From Clostridiales bacterium (GTDB lineage Bacteria > Bacillota > Clostridia > Saccharofermentanales > Saccharofermentanaceae): a stretch of DNA of 60,173 bases. Below the pieces are notes generated by a model. The model ran no database searches and had not been told where the DNA came from. It saw nothing but the letters and a program-made list of their open reading frames with translations. The stretch is from contig JAFZVF010000003.1 in assembly GCA_017617935.1 (NCBI GenBank), positions 1 to 60,173 on the forward strand, given 5' to 3'. Shown piece by piece: positions 25,423 through 32,475 of this stretch. The position numbers were made by a program, and so were the translations under genes. How positions within the stretch are numbered: the first letter of the stretch is position 1; each line of letters begins with the position of its first letter.

Positions 25423-27399
25423 ATGTTGTTCTTATCCATGAAAAACAAAACCGGAAAGATCCTGGCAGCTTGTATGGCAATTTCAATACTGATGATGCCC
25501 CTGCCGGGATGCGGCAAAAACAAAGCGGCAGAGGCCACTGCGACAACGAAAGCAAGCAGCAAAGCTACAGTTGCCGCCACCGTCACTTCCGTTACTGAGG
25601 CCAAGGCTCAAAAAGAGCCTTACGAAGCCCAAAAGAACGCCGCGCTAAACGCTCTTTTAAGCAGACTGTATGAATCCCGTGAAGCGCTTTACGTATATAA
25701 GGATTACGGCGTGGTCGAGAACCAGTTCACACAGAAAGCGAAGATGTACGGGTTCAATCCGAAACTTGCCGAAGACCTCAACGAGAACTGGAGTGAAGAC
25801 GCATACAGCGGCACCTGCATAAGATGCGCGCAGAAAACTTACGAAGGCGATTGGAACGCATGGATGTGGATGACGGGCTATCTCCCAGAAGGAAGCACCG
25901 AGCCCCGTCTGAACGACGGAAGCACCGGCGGCCAGGGAATGGATCTTACCGGCGCGGAACGTCTGACGTTCTATGCCAGAGCCGAGAAAGGAACTACTGT
26001 TAAATGCGAGTTTTTCACCCTTGGCTTCGGCCGTGATGCGCAGTCCGGCAAAAAGCTCGTTAAATACCCTGACAGCAGCGCGAAAAAATCCCTGGGCGTA
26101 GTCAAACTCACGGACAAATGGAAGAAATTCACCATACCCCTCAAAGGATTGGATCTTTCATACGTCGTTGCAGGATTCGGCTACTCGGTAAATGACGTGA
26201 TGAACGGAAACGCCAACGTCGTCTTCTACCTTGACGAGATCAGGTTCGAAGGCAGCATCAGGACTATAATGAACGCTCCCGTTTTGCTCCGTTCTTACGA
26301 TTCAGAGAACGAGATCATGAAAAACTGCGCATACAGCTACGACAACGCCTGCGTCGCAATGGCCTTCATGGCGGCAGACAGACAGGCCGAAGCAAAGCAG
26401 ATCGTTGACGCCTTCGTTTACGCGATCAGGCACGACAGAGCGCTGAAGGCTCCCATCGAAGGCAAGATCGAAGGACCCGTCAGAGTCCGTAACGCATACG
26501 CCTCGGGCGACATATCACCGATGCCCGGCTGGGGCTTCGCGGCAAGGATCCCGGGATGGTACGACTACGGCAAAAAGCAATGGCTCGAAGACGCCATGAT
26601 GTGCGGGACCTCATCAGGAAACCAAGCCTTCGTCATTTTGGCGCTGCTGCACTACTACGATAAGTACGGCGGCGACGAATACCTTGATACCGCAAAAGCC
26701 CTTATGGAATGGGTCTTCAAGAACTGCTCAGACGGCCAGGACGGTTACACCGCAGGCTTTGACGGCTGGGAGGAAGCAAAACCCCCGGTTGTCACAAAGA
26801 ACACTTACCGAAGCCTCGAACACAACATTGATCTGGCGGCGTGTTGCCGTGAGCTCTATAAGATAACTTCGGATGAGAAGTATCAACAGGCGTACGAGAG
26901 CTGCTGCCGTTTTATCGCAAAAATGTACGATCCGGAACGCAAGTGCTTCATGACCGGCACAACAAGTGACGGAGTGACTCCCGACAGATCCAACGTGGTA
27001 CTCGATACGCAGGTTTGGTGCGCAATGGCGTTGGGCAAGGATTTTGAGCCTTACAAGGAAGCACTCAAGACCGTCGAGAAAATGAAGACAAAAGAAGGAG
27101 GATATCCGTTCTGCCAGGAGAACAAGAACGGAGGCTACTGGCTTGAAGGAACCGCTTTCACGGCTTTGCTTTACAGGGAATTAGGCGATGCGGAAAAGTA
27201 CAACGAGGCGATGAACGCGCTCACCGCAAAGCAGCTTGAAAGCGGCCTCTTCCCTGCAGCTACCGTAGACAACCTTTCAACAGGCATCTACTTATCCGAC
27301 GGATCGCCATGGCTTTACGGCAAGGATCCTCACGTCACTCCTGCGGCCTGGATGATCATGGCGGCCACGGACGGATTCAATCCGTATTTTGTACGCTGA
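25423..27399 (+). CDS. exported lipoprotein with a six-hairpin-glycosidase-like domain
   Basis: A 658-residue lipoprotein. The signal peptide ends PLPGC (C29 from the first ATG). After an Ala/Thr linker, residues about 90-275 form a beta-rich, carbohydrate-binding-like domain (MDLTGAERLTFYARAEKGTT, LTDKWKKFTIPLKGLDLSY). Residues 285-655 are made of helix pairs typical of an (alpha/alpha)6 barrel (YDNACVAMAFMAADRQAEAK, GNQAFVILALLHYYDKYGGD, HNIDLAACCRELYKITSDEK, VVLDTQVWCAMALG). Relatives hydrolyse or bind polysaccharides outside the cell. Catalytic acids cannot be assigned with confidence. The start follows GAAGGAGGTGTCATT. It is the only clearly exported protein in the cluster. Confidence 0.65.
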   Translation: MLFLSMKNKTGKILAACMAISILMMPLPGCGKNKAAEATATTKASSKATVAATVTSVTEAKAQKEPYEAQKNAALNALLSRLYESREALYVYKDYGVVENQFTQKAKMYGFNPKLAEDLNENWSEDAYSGTCIRCAQKTYEGDWNAWMWMTGYLPEGSTEPRLNDGSTGGQGMDLTGAERLTFYARAEKGTTVKCEFFTLGFGRDAQSGKKLVKYPDSSAKKSLGVVKLTDKWKKFTIPLKGLDLSYVVAGFGYSVNDVMNGNANVVFYLDEIRFEGSIRTIMNAPVLLRSYDSENEIMKNCAYSYDNACVAMAFMAADRQAEAKQIVDAFVYAIRHDRALKAPIEGKIEGPVRVRNAYASGDISPMPGWGFAARIPGWYDYGKKQWLEDAMMCGTSSGNQAFVILALLHYYDKYGGDEYLDTAKALMEWVFKNCSDGQDGYTAGFDGWEEAKPPVVTKNTYRSLEHNIDLAACCRELYKITSDEKYQQAYESCCRFIAKMYDPERKCFMTGTTSDGVTPDRSNVVLDTQVWCAMALGKDFEPYKEALKTVEKMKTKEGGYPFCQENKNGGYWLEGTAFTALLYRELGDAEKYNEAMNALTAKQLESGLFPAATVDNLSTGIYLSDGSPWLYGKDPHVTPAAWMIMAATDGFNPYFVR

Positions 27400-27430
27400 C
27401 AAAGCTCTCAAAGAGAGGGGAGGAGCAAAC

Positions 27431-28462
27431 ATGATTCGCATAGCTGTAATCAACGACGGAAGAAAGATCCTCCCTTTCTCCATGAAGGCGATGGCATCGG
27501 TCTACGAATACGAGACTGAGTGGATCAACGGCAGGAACGTAAGTCACATGAAGGATACCGGTGAAGCCCTCCGCGTGGAAGACCTGATAGAGACGCAGAA
27601 CGCCTATTACACTGCGGACTATCCGATCGATCCCGAAGACGTATTTCTTGAAAAATACAGGATCCAGGAACTCGTCTGCGGAGAGATACACGAAGTGATC
27701 GAGTATGCCCTGTTCAAGATACGGATGAGCGTCAAGTCCAACATATGCGGCAGCATGGATGACTTCCGGGAAAAGTACATGGCCAACAGTCTGGACACGA
27801 TAACCGGGAAGACGATCGGCAGCGCCGGCCGCTATGAATTGAAGGACTATATAGAGATAACCGGTCCTGACGAGATAAGACTCATTTTCGGTTATGAGCA
27901 GTTCGGTTTCGAACTGACGCCGGAAGACAAACTTCAACTACTGGACGATTGGGTAAGAGAACCCGGCTCCTGGTGTTTCTTCGACACGTACGTAAAGCTG
28001 TTCGACGTTCCGATCGGCCTTAAACGGGCACTAAGATACGCGTGGTGCTTCATGCACTACGGAGCTGAAGACAAGACCTTCAGGATAAAGGATCTTTACG
28101 ATTGCCAAAAGGCAGATCTGTTCCATTTTATATTGCTGACCGCACACGTCGACAAAGCGTGTCTGGAAGAGTTTTTGGGATGGTCTTTGCTATTCGCCGC
28201 GGAACACCGGCTGATCCTGTTTGCAGAGTTCCTTATGGACCAAAAGGCAAGCATTGAATATTACGACAGCAAGAACGGATCATTAAGCGACAACACTCAA
28301 AGGACCGACCTTACCATAAAGGCCTATCTCGAACACTACCGCAGGCACGGGACTAAAAAGCCCGTTGACACCTCAATCTATTTCAAAGGCGGCGGCCTCT
28401 TCACCAGCTATTCCCCGCAGTTTGGAAGCAGCCGCAAGGTTAATTGGGAGGAGATATTATGA
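27431..28462 (+). CDS. uncharacterised 343-residue protein
   Basis: A soluble protein with no recognised family. It starts MIRIAVINDGRKILPF. The middle (about 140-175) has ELKDYIEITGPDEIRLIF. Residues 205-285 are helical and resemble degenerate ankyrin-like pairs (LLTAHVDKACLEEFLGWSLL, AAEHRLILFAEFLMDQKA); this is a weak similarity. The start follows AGAGGGGAGGAGCAAAC. Its stop overlaps the next start as ATGA, so it is the first of five translationally coupled genes. Confidence 0.6.
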   Translation: MIRIAVINDGRKILPFSMKAMASVYEYETEWINGRNVSHMKDTGEALRVEDLIETQNAYYTADYPIDPEDVFLEKYRIQELVCGEIHEVIEYALFKIRMSVKSNICGSMDDFREKYMANSLDTITGKTIGSAGRYELKDYIEITGPDEIRLIFGYEQFGFELTPEDKLQLLDDWVREPGSWCFFDTYVKLFDVPIGLKRALRYAWCFMHYGAEDKTFRIKDLYDCQKADLFHFILLTAHVDKACLEEFLGWSLLFAAEHRLILFAEFLMDQKASIEYYDSKNGSLSDNTQRTDLTIKAYLEHYRRHGTKKPVDTSIYFKGGGLFTSYSPQFGSSRKVNWEEIL

Positions 28463-28950
28463 AGGAAGGAACCCTGTATTTTTTCCTTAAGCTTAACACT
28501 GAAGGAAAGACCAAATGGCAGTATGAAGACGCTTCAAAACTGAACGAGGCCTATGACGTTTTTTTGAGCGGCGTCAAATACGATCTCTGCAACGAAGACG
28601 GATACTTCCATCTGATAAGTTCGAACTTTGAGCTTAAGTGCAACAGGATAGCGGTGGATTTCTCCTACATGCTCTACGACAAGTTCACTGAAGGATTCTC
28701 CGAGATGCTCACCGATTTCGTCGAAGCCGTAACGGAACGCATCTGCAAGGTCTTAGCTGAAAAGAAGCTCAAAGCGAGAAACACCGACGTATTCTGGTAC
28801 AATGCCGACACGATAATATTCGATGACGAACCGCTGGACGGCGAATACTACGTCCTGGAAGTAACAGGCGTAGACAAGGTCGAGGCGGAGTTTCGCATTA
28901 ACTGCTTATCCCGCGAAAAAGGAGGTGAAGGAAATGACGATAATAGCTAA
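28459..28950 (+). CDS. uncharacterised LNTxGK-motif protein, member 1 of 3
   Basis: A 163-residue protein. It shares an N-terminal LKLNTEGKT with the next gene and LxLNTxGK with the one after that. The middle follows the same plan in all three (GVKYDLCNEDGYFHL, ELKCNRIAVDF, then a long amphipathic helix), ending in a beta-rich segment (GEYYVLEVTGVDKV). No known family. It overlaps the upstream gene by 4 bp and the downstream gene by 17 bp. Confidence 0.6.
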   Translation: MKEGTLYFFLKLNTEGKTKWQYEDASKLNEAYDVFLSGVKYDLCNEDGYFHLISSNFELKCNRIAVDFSYMLYDKFTEGFSEMLTDFVEAVTERICKVLAEKKLKARNTDVFWYNADTIIFDDEPLDGEYYVLEVTGVDKVEAEFRINCLSREKGGEGNDDNS

Positions 28951-29596
28951 CAGAGGAATCGTTCCTACGGATTATTGCGGTTGCGGCTACATCACCACCG
29001 GAATGAAACTCAATACGGAAGGCCGCACGGATTTCGGAACCTTTTGCTCCGAGGACACGGCAGCCTTTTTCCTCGGAGATTTTAACGAACGGATATCCAT
29101 ATCCATTGACCCCTACATCGATTTTAAGCTGTCAGGTCATTTTGGCAGCATTGCCTTCAAGCGAGTGAAATGCTCTTTTCACACGCATCATATAAAAATA
29201 GTCAGTTATTATGATTTCACCGCCTTCGGTGATTACAGGACGGAAACCGAAGCGGCCATACGCCAATACACAGACGACGTATTCATAAGGGTCAACAGGG
29301 CCTTGGACGACTTGGAGATCAGGTTCCCCGAAGGCAGGCTTTATTTCGGTCATGCAAACAAATGGCTCAGCCCGGACCGTTTCTGGATACCCGTCGAAAA
29401 GAATGAGCCGTTGCACCGTGTCAGTTGGTACAGGATCAAGGCGACAAGGCCTTGTTATCTGGAAGAAACCATAAGGGAACTTACGAAGGTTAAGAAACAA
29501 TACCATATGCCCAGCGCACCGTTCTGGGATGACGATCCGAAAGATCTCGCAGCCAAATGGGGCGTTGATTGGCCGGAGAAAGGAGGAGAAATATGA
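28934..29596 (+). CDS. uncharacterised LNTxGK-motif protein, member 2 of 3
   Basis: A 220-residue protein, the longest of the set. Its MKLNTEGRT begins at about residue 24, after an N-terminal extension with a Cys-containing TDYCGCGY. The shared plan continues with GSIAFKRVKCSF, HHIKIVSYY, a helical RQYTDDVFIRVNRALDDL, RFPEGRLYF and HRVSWYRIKATRP. The C-terminal 40 residues (from ETIRELTKVKKQ) are unique to it. The ATG at 28934 lies after AAAGGAGGTGAAGGAA; a GTG three codons earlier is less likely. It overlaps member 3 by 4 bp (ATGA). Confidence 0.6.
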   Translation: MTIIANRGIVPTDYCGCGYITTGMKLNTEGRTDFGTFCSEDTAAFFLGDFNERISISIDPYIDFKLSGHFGSIAFKRVKCSFHTHHIKIVSYYDFTAFGDYRTETEAAIRQYTDDVFIRVNRALDDLEIRFPEGRLYFGHANKWLSPDRFWIPVEKNEPLHRVSWYRIKATRPCYLEETIRELTKVKKQYHMPSAPFWDDDPKDLAAKWGVDWPEKGGEI

Positions 29597-30081
29597 ACGT
29601 CTGGTTCTTATTAGACCTCAACACCGCTGGCAAAAAGACGTGTGTAACCGTCAATGACGGTAAGCGGGATTATTTCTTCGCGCTCGTGCTCAACAAAGAA
29701 ATCGAGGGTCTCCTGAAAGGCGTTGATTATTCCGTCGGCAACGAGTATGGCACCCTCAGTTTGGATCATTTGGAATGTGATTTTGAAAACAACCGTATCA
29801 AGGTGATCACGAAGAACATGATCACCACGGCATATTTCGAGACAGTGCGGGAGTTGACTGTACAGTACTTAAACGGAATAATGGAGCTTGTAAATCAACG
29901 GCTGGATGAAAACGCGGTTGATTTTCCCGAAGGCCCGAGTCTTTACGATGACGGAAGGTTTTACCTTCTTTTTGACGAGGACGAGGCTGAAAAGGAGATA
30001 GATTGGTACAGGGTTCAGGTCACCGGCTATAGTGATCCTAAAGAATCGTGGGAATTGGGGGAATATGGCTTCTTGGGTTGA
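29593..30081 (+). CDS. uncharacterised LNTxGK-motif protein, member 3 of 3
   Basis: A 162-residue protein. The N-terminus is WFLLDLNTAGKKTCV. The plan repeats: LLKGVDYSVGNEYGTLSL, LECDFENNRIKVI, a helical LTVQYLNGIMELVNQRLDE, DFPEG as in member 2, and IDWYRVQVTGYSDP. It is Asp/Glu-rich (DEDEAEKE). No known family. The start follows AAAGGAGGAGAAAT and overlaps member 2 by 4 bp; its 3' end overlaps the membrane protein gene by 17 bp. Confidence 0.6.
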   Translation: MNVWFLLDLNTAGKKTCVTVNDGKRDYFFALVLNKEIEGLLKGVDYSVGNEYGTLSLDHLECDFENNRIKVITKNMITTAYFETVRELTVQYLNGIMELVNQRLDENAVDFPEGPSLYDDGRFYLLFDEDEAEKEIDWYRVQVTGYSDPKESWELGEYGFLG

Positions 30082-30568
30082 AGCGTACGATTTTGCAGAT
30101 ATAGTCTTGAGCAACAGCCTCTATATGTGGCTGGTGTATATCAGTTTTTTCATCCTGGCATTGATCGTGCGCAAAAAGGACGACAAGACCAGAAGGATCA
30201 CAGGCAACGTCATGATCGCCTCATCCGTTCCGGGATTGCTTATTTCCGTGTTCTGCCTCGGCCTGTTCCTCTATGCGATGATCACATACCACAACATGAT
30301 GGCTTCAGGGAAGTTCAAATCGATCTATGATTCACCCGAGCTCACGAAACTTTTCCATACATGCAACGGCCTGCCCGTGGATCTTCTTTTGTTTTCGGTC
30401 GCCATTTTCTCGATCCTTGCCATCACCGCGATAGTTTGCGGGATCATAATCATAAGGCGGAGCCCGAAAAAGGCAGCCGGCATCATCACCCTCATCTATG
30501 GTTCAAACCTCATCGCTTTTATCATGTTCGTAACATCTGCCGTTGTGATGGTTCTTGCGGATTCATAA
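30065..30568 (+). CDS. four-helix membrane protein closing the cluster
   Basis: A 167-residue integral membrane protein. Hydrophobic segments lie at about 20-36, 52-77, 107-131 and 140-163, with basic loops between them (RKKDDKTRR, RRSPKK). A hydrophilic loop (MASGKFKSIYDSPELTKLF) lies between helices 2 and 3. No family recognised. The ATG at 30065 follows TTGGGGGAAT and overlaps the previous gene by 17 bp. A strong terminator begins 3 bp after its stop and ends the cluster. Confidence 0.65.
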   Translation: MASWVEAYDFADIVLSNSLYMWLVYISFFILALIVRKKDDKTRRITGNVMIASSVPGLLISVFCLGLFLYAMITYHNMMASGKFKSIYDSPELTKLFHTCNGLPVDLLLFSVAIFSILAITAIVCGIIIIRRSPKKAAGIITLIYGSNLIAFIMFVTSAVVMVLADS

Positions 30569-30570
30569 GA

Positions 30571-30600
30571 AAAGGAGCCTATCGGGCTCCTTTCTTTTTA
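30571..30600 (+). terminator. intrinsic terminator of the accessory cluster
   Basis: AAAGGAGCC (30571-30579), 5-nt loop, GGCTCCTTT (30585-30593), then CTTTTT. It sits right after the last stop codon. Confidence 0.9.
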
Positions 30601-30615
30601 TGTTGTTCAGATATA

Positions 30616-30966
30616 TTAAAAGCTCTTGGCTTTGATGAGGTTGACTCTGGAATTATTTCTCTCGCGCTCTGAAATGCTGTACTTGTAAGTAAATTCGGAA
30701 GCCTTTGCGAATGCCCTCTTCTCGAAAGCTATGGCCAATGACATCCAGCCCGCTACGATTGCCGTAAGAACTGCTGCTATGATGACCGCCGTGATTCCGT
30801 TCATGCTCTCCAAGACCGTTGTCGTGACGCCCATTCCGATGACCAAAACGCCAAGAACTATTGCGGAGATCTTTACCCTGCGTCTGCTGAATCTGAAGAG
30901 ATAAGGGATCTTGTTGAACTCTTCTTCAAAGATAAAATCGAAAACCTGATCATTTGTCATTTCCAT
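30616..30966 (-). CDS. small membrane protein of unknown function
   Basis: A 116-residue protein with two hydrophobic segments (about 33-52 and 57-80), flanked by basic residues (FRFSRRRVK). The N-terminus is acidic (VFDFIFEEEF) and the C-terminus is charged and probably cytoplasmic (SERERNNSRVN). No family recognised. The start follows AGGAGGAACGATTT. Its leader is almost purely A and C, like that of the partial gene at position 1-123; the two may be related in regulation. It converges on the accessory cluster's terminator. Confidence 0.6.
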   Translation of the reverse strand: MEMTNDQVFDFIFEEEFNKIPYLFRFSRRRVKISAIVLGVLVIGMGVTTTVLESMNGITAVIIAAVLTAIVAGWMSLAIAFEKRAFAKASEFTYKYSISERERNNSRVNLIKAKSF

Positions 30967-31018
30967 AAATCGTTCCTCCTGATGTTTTGTTGTTTTGTGT
31001 TTTGTTCCTGTTTGTTAA
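30967..31018 (-). other. A/C-rich 5' leader
   Basis: The minus strand reads as AACAAAAC-type repeats directly before the ribosome-binding site, closely matching the leader at 141-184 in composition and position. Confidence 0.4.
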
Positions 31019-31171
31019 GCACATTATTGCAAGCATTAAAGGCCGTTCCAACCGACAATGTTTTGCGGAAACATTGAATAAGCAACACTTCCATGGTGAA
31101 GTGTCGAATAACGCGAAAATATTTCACCGGATTGCCGATGCAAGAGAATAAAAACCGCCGTTTTTCAATGA

Positions 31172-31180
31172 TGGTATAAT
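31172..31180 (+). promoter_or_regulatory. extended -10 promoter of the L,D-transpeptidase gene
   Basis: TGGTATAAT, with a perfect -10 and TGn. The predicted leader is about 43 nt. No clear -35. Confidence 0.55.
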
Positions 31181-31229
31181 TGACGTGTTTGTACGAACCG
31201 GCAAAACTGACGCTAAGAAGAGGAACCGC

Positions 31230-32165
31230 ATGAGAAAGAGATTTTTAAAACTGATCGCCTTATCCGCACTGATAAGCCTTCTTCTTGCGCTGGCCTCATG
31301 CAAGGCTTCACCCGAAACTTCGATTACGACAGTCTCCAGCGAGACGCCCTTCAGTTCGGAAACGACGGCTGAAGGATCTTCCGAAACTTCTACCGAGAGC
31401 GAGACTGAAAGCGAGACCGTGACGGAGAGCGAACCCGAGACGACTCCGACGTCAGAAGAAAGCGAATCAGAAGCCACGACAAAGGCTTCCGCGACTTCAA
31501 AGCCCGCCGCCACGACGAAAAAGGCCACGGTCAAGAACCAGTCGCCGAAATGGGTCCGCTCGCTTTCCCAGGCAAAGGACAAAAAGAACACCCAGCTCTT
31601 GATCGTTGCCGCTGCGGGCATGGACAAGACTACCGCGAAGGTCACGATGCACGAGCGCGACAAGAACGGCAACTGGATTCAGATACTGTCTGCTGACGCC
31701 TACGTCGGCAAGTACGGAATGGTCCTGGATTCCAAGCGCAAGGAAGGCTGCAAGAGGACCCCCATCGGCGTCTACCGTTTCAACAAGGCCTTCGGCATAG
31801 CGTCAGACCCCGGATGCGCCATTCCCTACACCAAGGTCACCAAGGACCTGTACTGGTCAGGCGACCAGCGCAAGGGCATGCAGTACAACAAGATGGTGAG
31901 CATAAACGATTACCCCAAGCTCGACAAAAAGGTCAGCGAGCATCTGATCGACTACACGAAGCCGTATCAGTACTGCCTGTCCATCAGCTTCAACGAGAAG
32001 TGCGTGTTGGGCAAGGGTTCGGCCATCTTCCTTCACTGCCACGGCGCCAACAAATACACCGCAGGCTGCGTCTCCGTCTCCAAGAGCAACATGGCGACGA
32101 TCATGAAGCGCGTCAAGCCCGACTGCGTCGTCATAATCAATACGAAGGCCAAGCTCGGAGCGTAA
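31230..32165 (+). CDS. L,D-transpeptidase (YkuD domain) lipoprotein
   Basis: A 311-residue exported protein. The signal peptide ends LASC (C24), so it is a lipoprotein. Residues 25-105 are a long Ser/Thr/Glu linker that can span the wall. The YkuD catalytic domain (about 120-308) has KRTPIGVYRF, then FLHCHGANKYTAGCVSVS with H271 and the catalytic C280. Family enzymes form 3-3 crosslinks in peptidoglycan and resist most beta-lactams. The ATG at 31230 follows AAGAGGAACCGC; the in-frame region from 31185 is the mRNA leader. Coding GC is higher than in its neighbours. It is a single-gene unit. Confidence 0.85.
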   Translation: MRKRFLKLIALSALISLLLALASCKASPETSITTVSSETPFSSETTAEGSSETSTESETESETVTESEPETTPTSEESESEATTKASATSKPAATTKKATVKNQSPKWVRSLSQAKDKKNTQLLIVAAAGMDKTTAKVTMHERDKNGNWIQILSADAYVGKYGMVLDSKRKEGCKRTPIGVYRFNKAFGIASDPGCAIPYTKVTKDLYWSGDQRKGMQYNKMVSINDYPKLDKKVSEHLIDYTKPYQYCLSISFNEKCVLGKGSAIFLHCHGANKYTAGCVSVSKSNMATIMKRVKPDCVVIINTKAKLGA

Positions 32166-32186
32166 AGACTTCACCATCCAAATACG

Positions 32187-32323
32187 AGTGCTCATAACAG
32201 TACCTTTTGAAGCTACTTAAGGTACTGTTTTGGACAAAAAGGCGGTAAAGTGCTCAGATCTGTACCTTTTCGGCACTGATAAAGCACAAAATCGAGCACT
32301 GTCGGAAAGCAATCGGAAAGCAA
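32187..32323. repeat. short direct repeats in the 310-bp gene-free stretch
   Basis: A 22-bp element starting AGTGCTCA and ending GTACCTTTT occurs at 32187-32208 and again at 32249-32270 (they differ only in the middle). At 32302-32323 an 11-bp unit, TCGGAAAGCAA, is perfectly repeated in tandem. The gap 32166-32475 holds no gene that I can support. The repeats may be remnants of a small duplicated element. Confidence 0.5.
32196..32232 (+). terminator. hairpin terminator of the L,D-transpeptidase gene
   Basis: An 11-bp perfect stem, AACAGTACCTT with AAGGTACTGTT, 12-nt loop, followed by TTGG after a short T-run. Weak tail but well placed, 30 bp after the stop. Confidence 0.65.
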
Positions 32324-32352
32324 AAGGTTAAGGACCTAAACATTCAAACTTA

Positions 32353-32390
32353 AAGGGTTGCCGCATCTGCGACAACCCTTATATTTCTTT
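32353..32390 (+). terminator. second hairpin, terminator-like
   Basis: AAGGGTTG (32353-32360) pairs with CAACCCTT (32373-32380), with an inner CGC/GCG pairing, followed by ATATTTCTTT. Either a back-up terminator for the transpeptidase or the end of an unannotated small RNA. Confidence 0.5.
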
Positions 32391-32475
32391 ATGACAGAGA
32401 GTGGGCGTTTATCCGGGCGATTTCCGCACAAGCGAAGCGCGGAGGACCTTAGCGAGGATAAACACCACCTCGATC

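Noticed and set aside
18473..30600. A mobile element or genomic island with defined ends
   Set aside because: The gene content looks accessory, but I found no integrase, transposase, tRNA target or flanking direct repeats.
32302..32323. Tandem TCGGAAAGCAA as the beginning of a CRISPR array
   Set aside because: Only two adjacent copies, no spacers and no cas genes.
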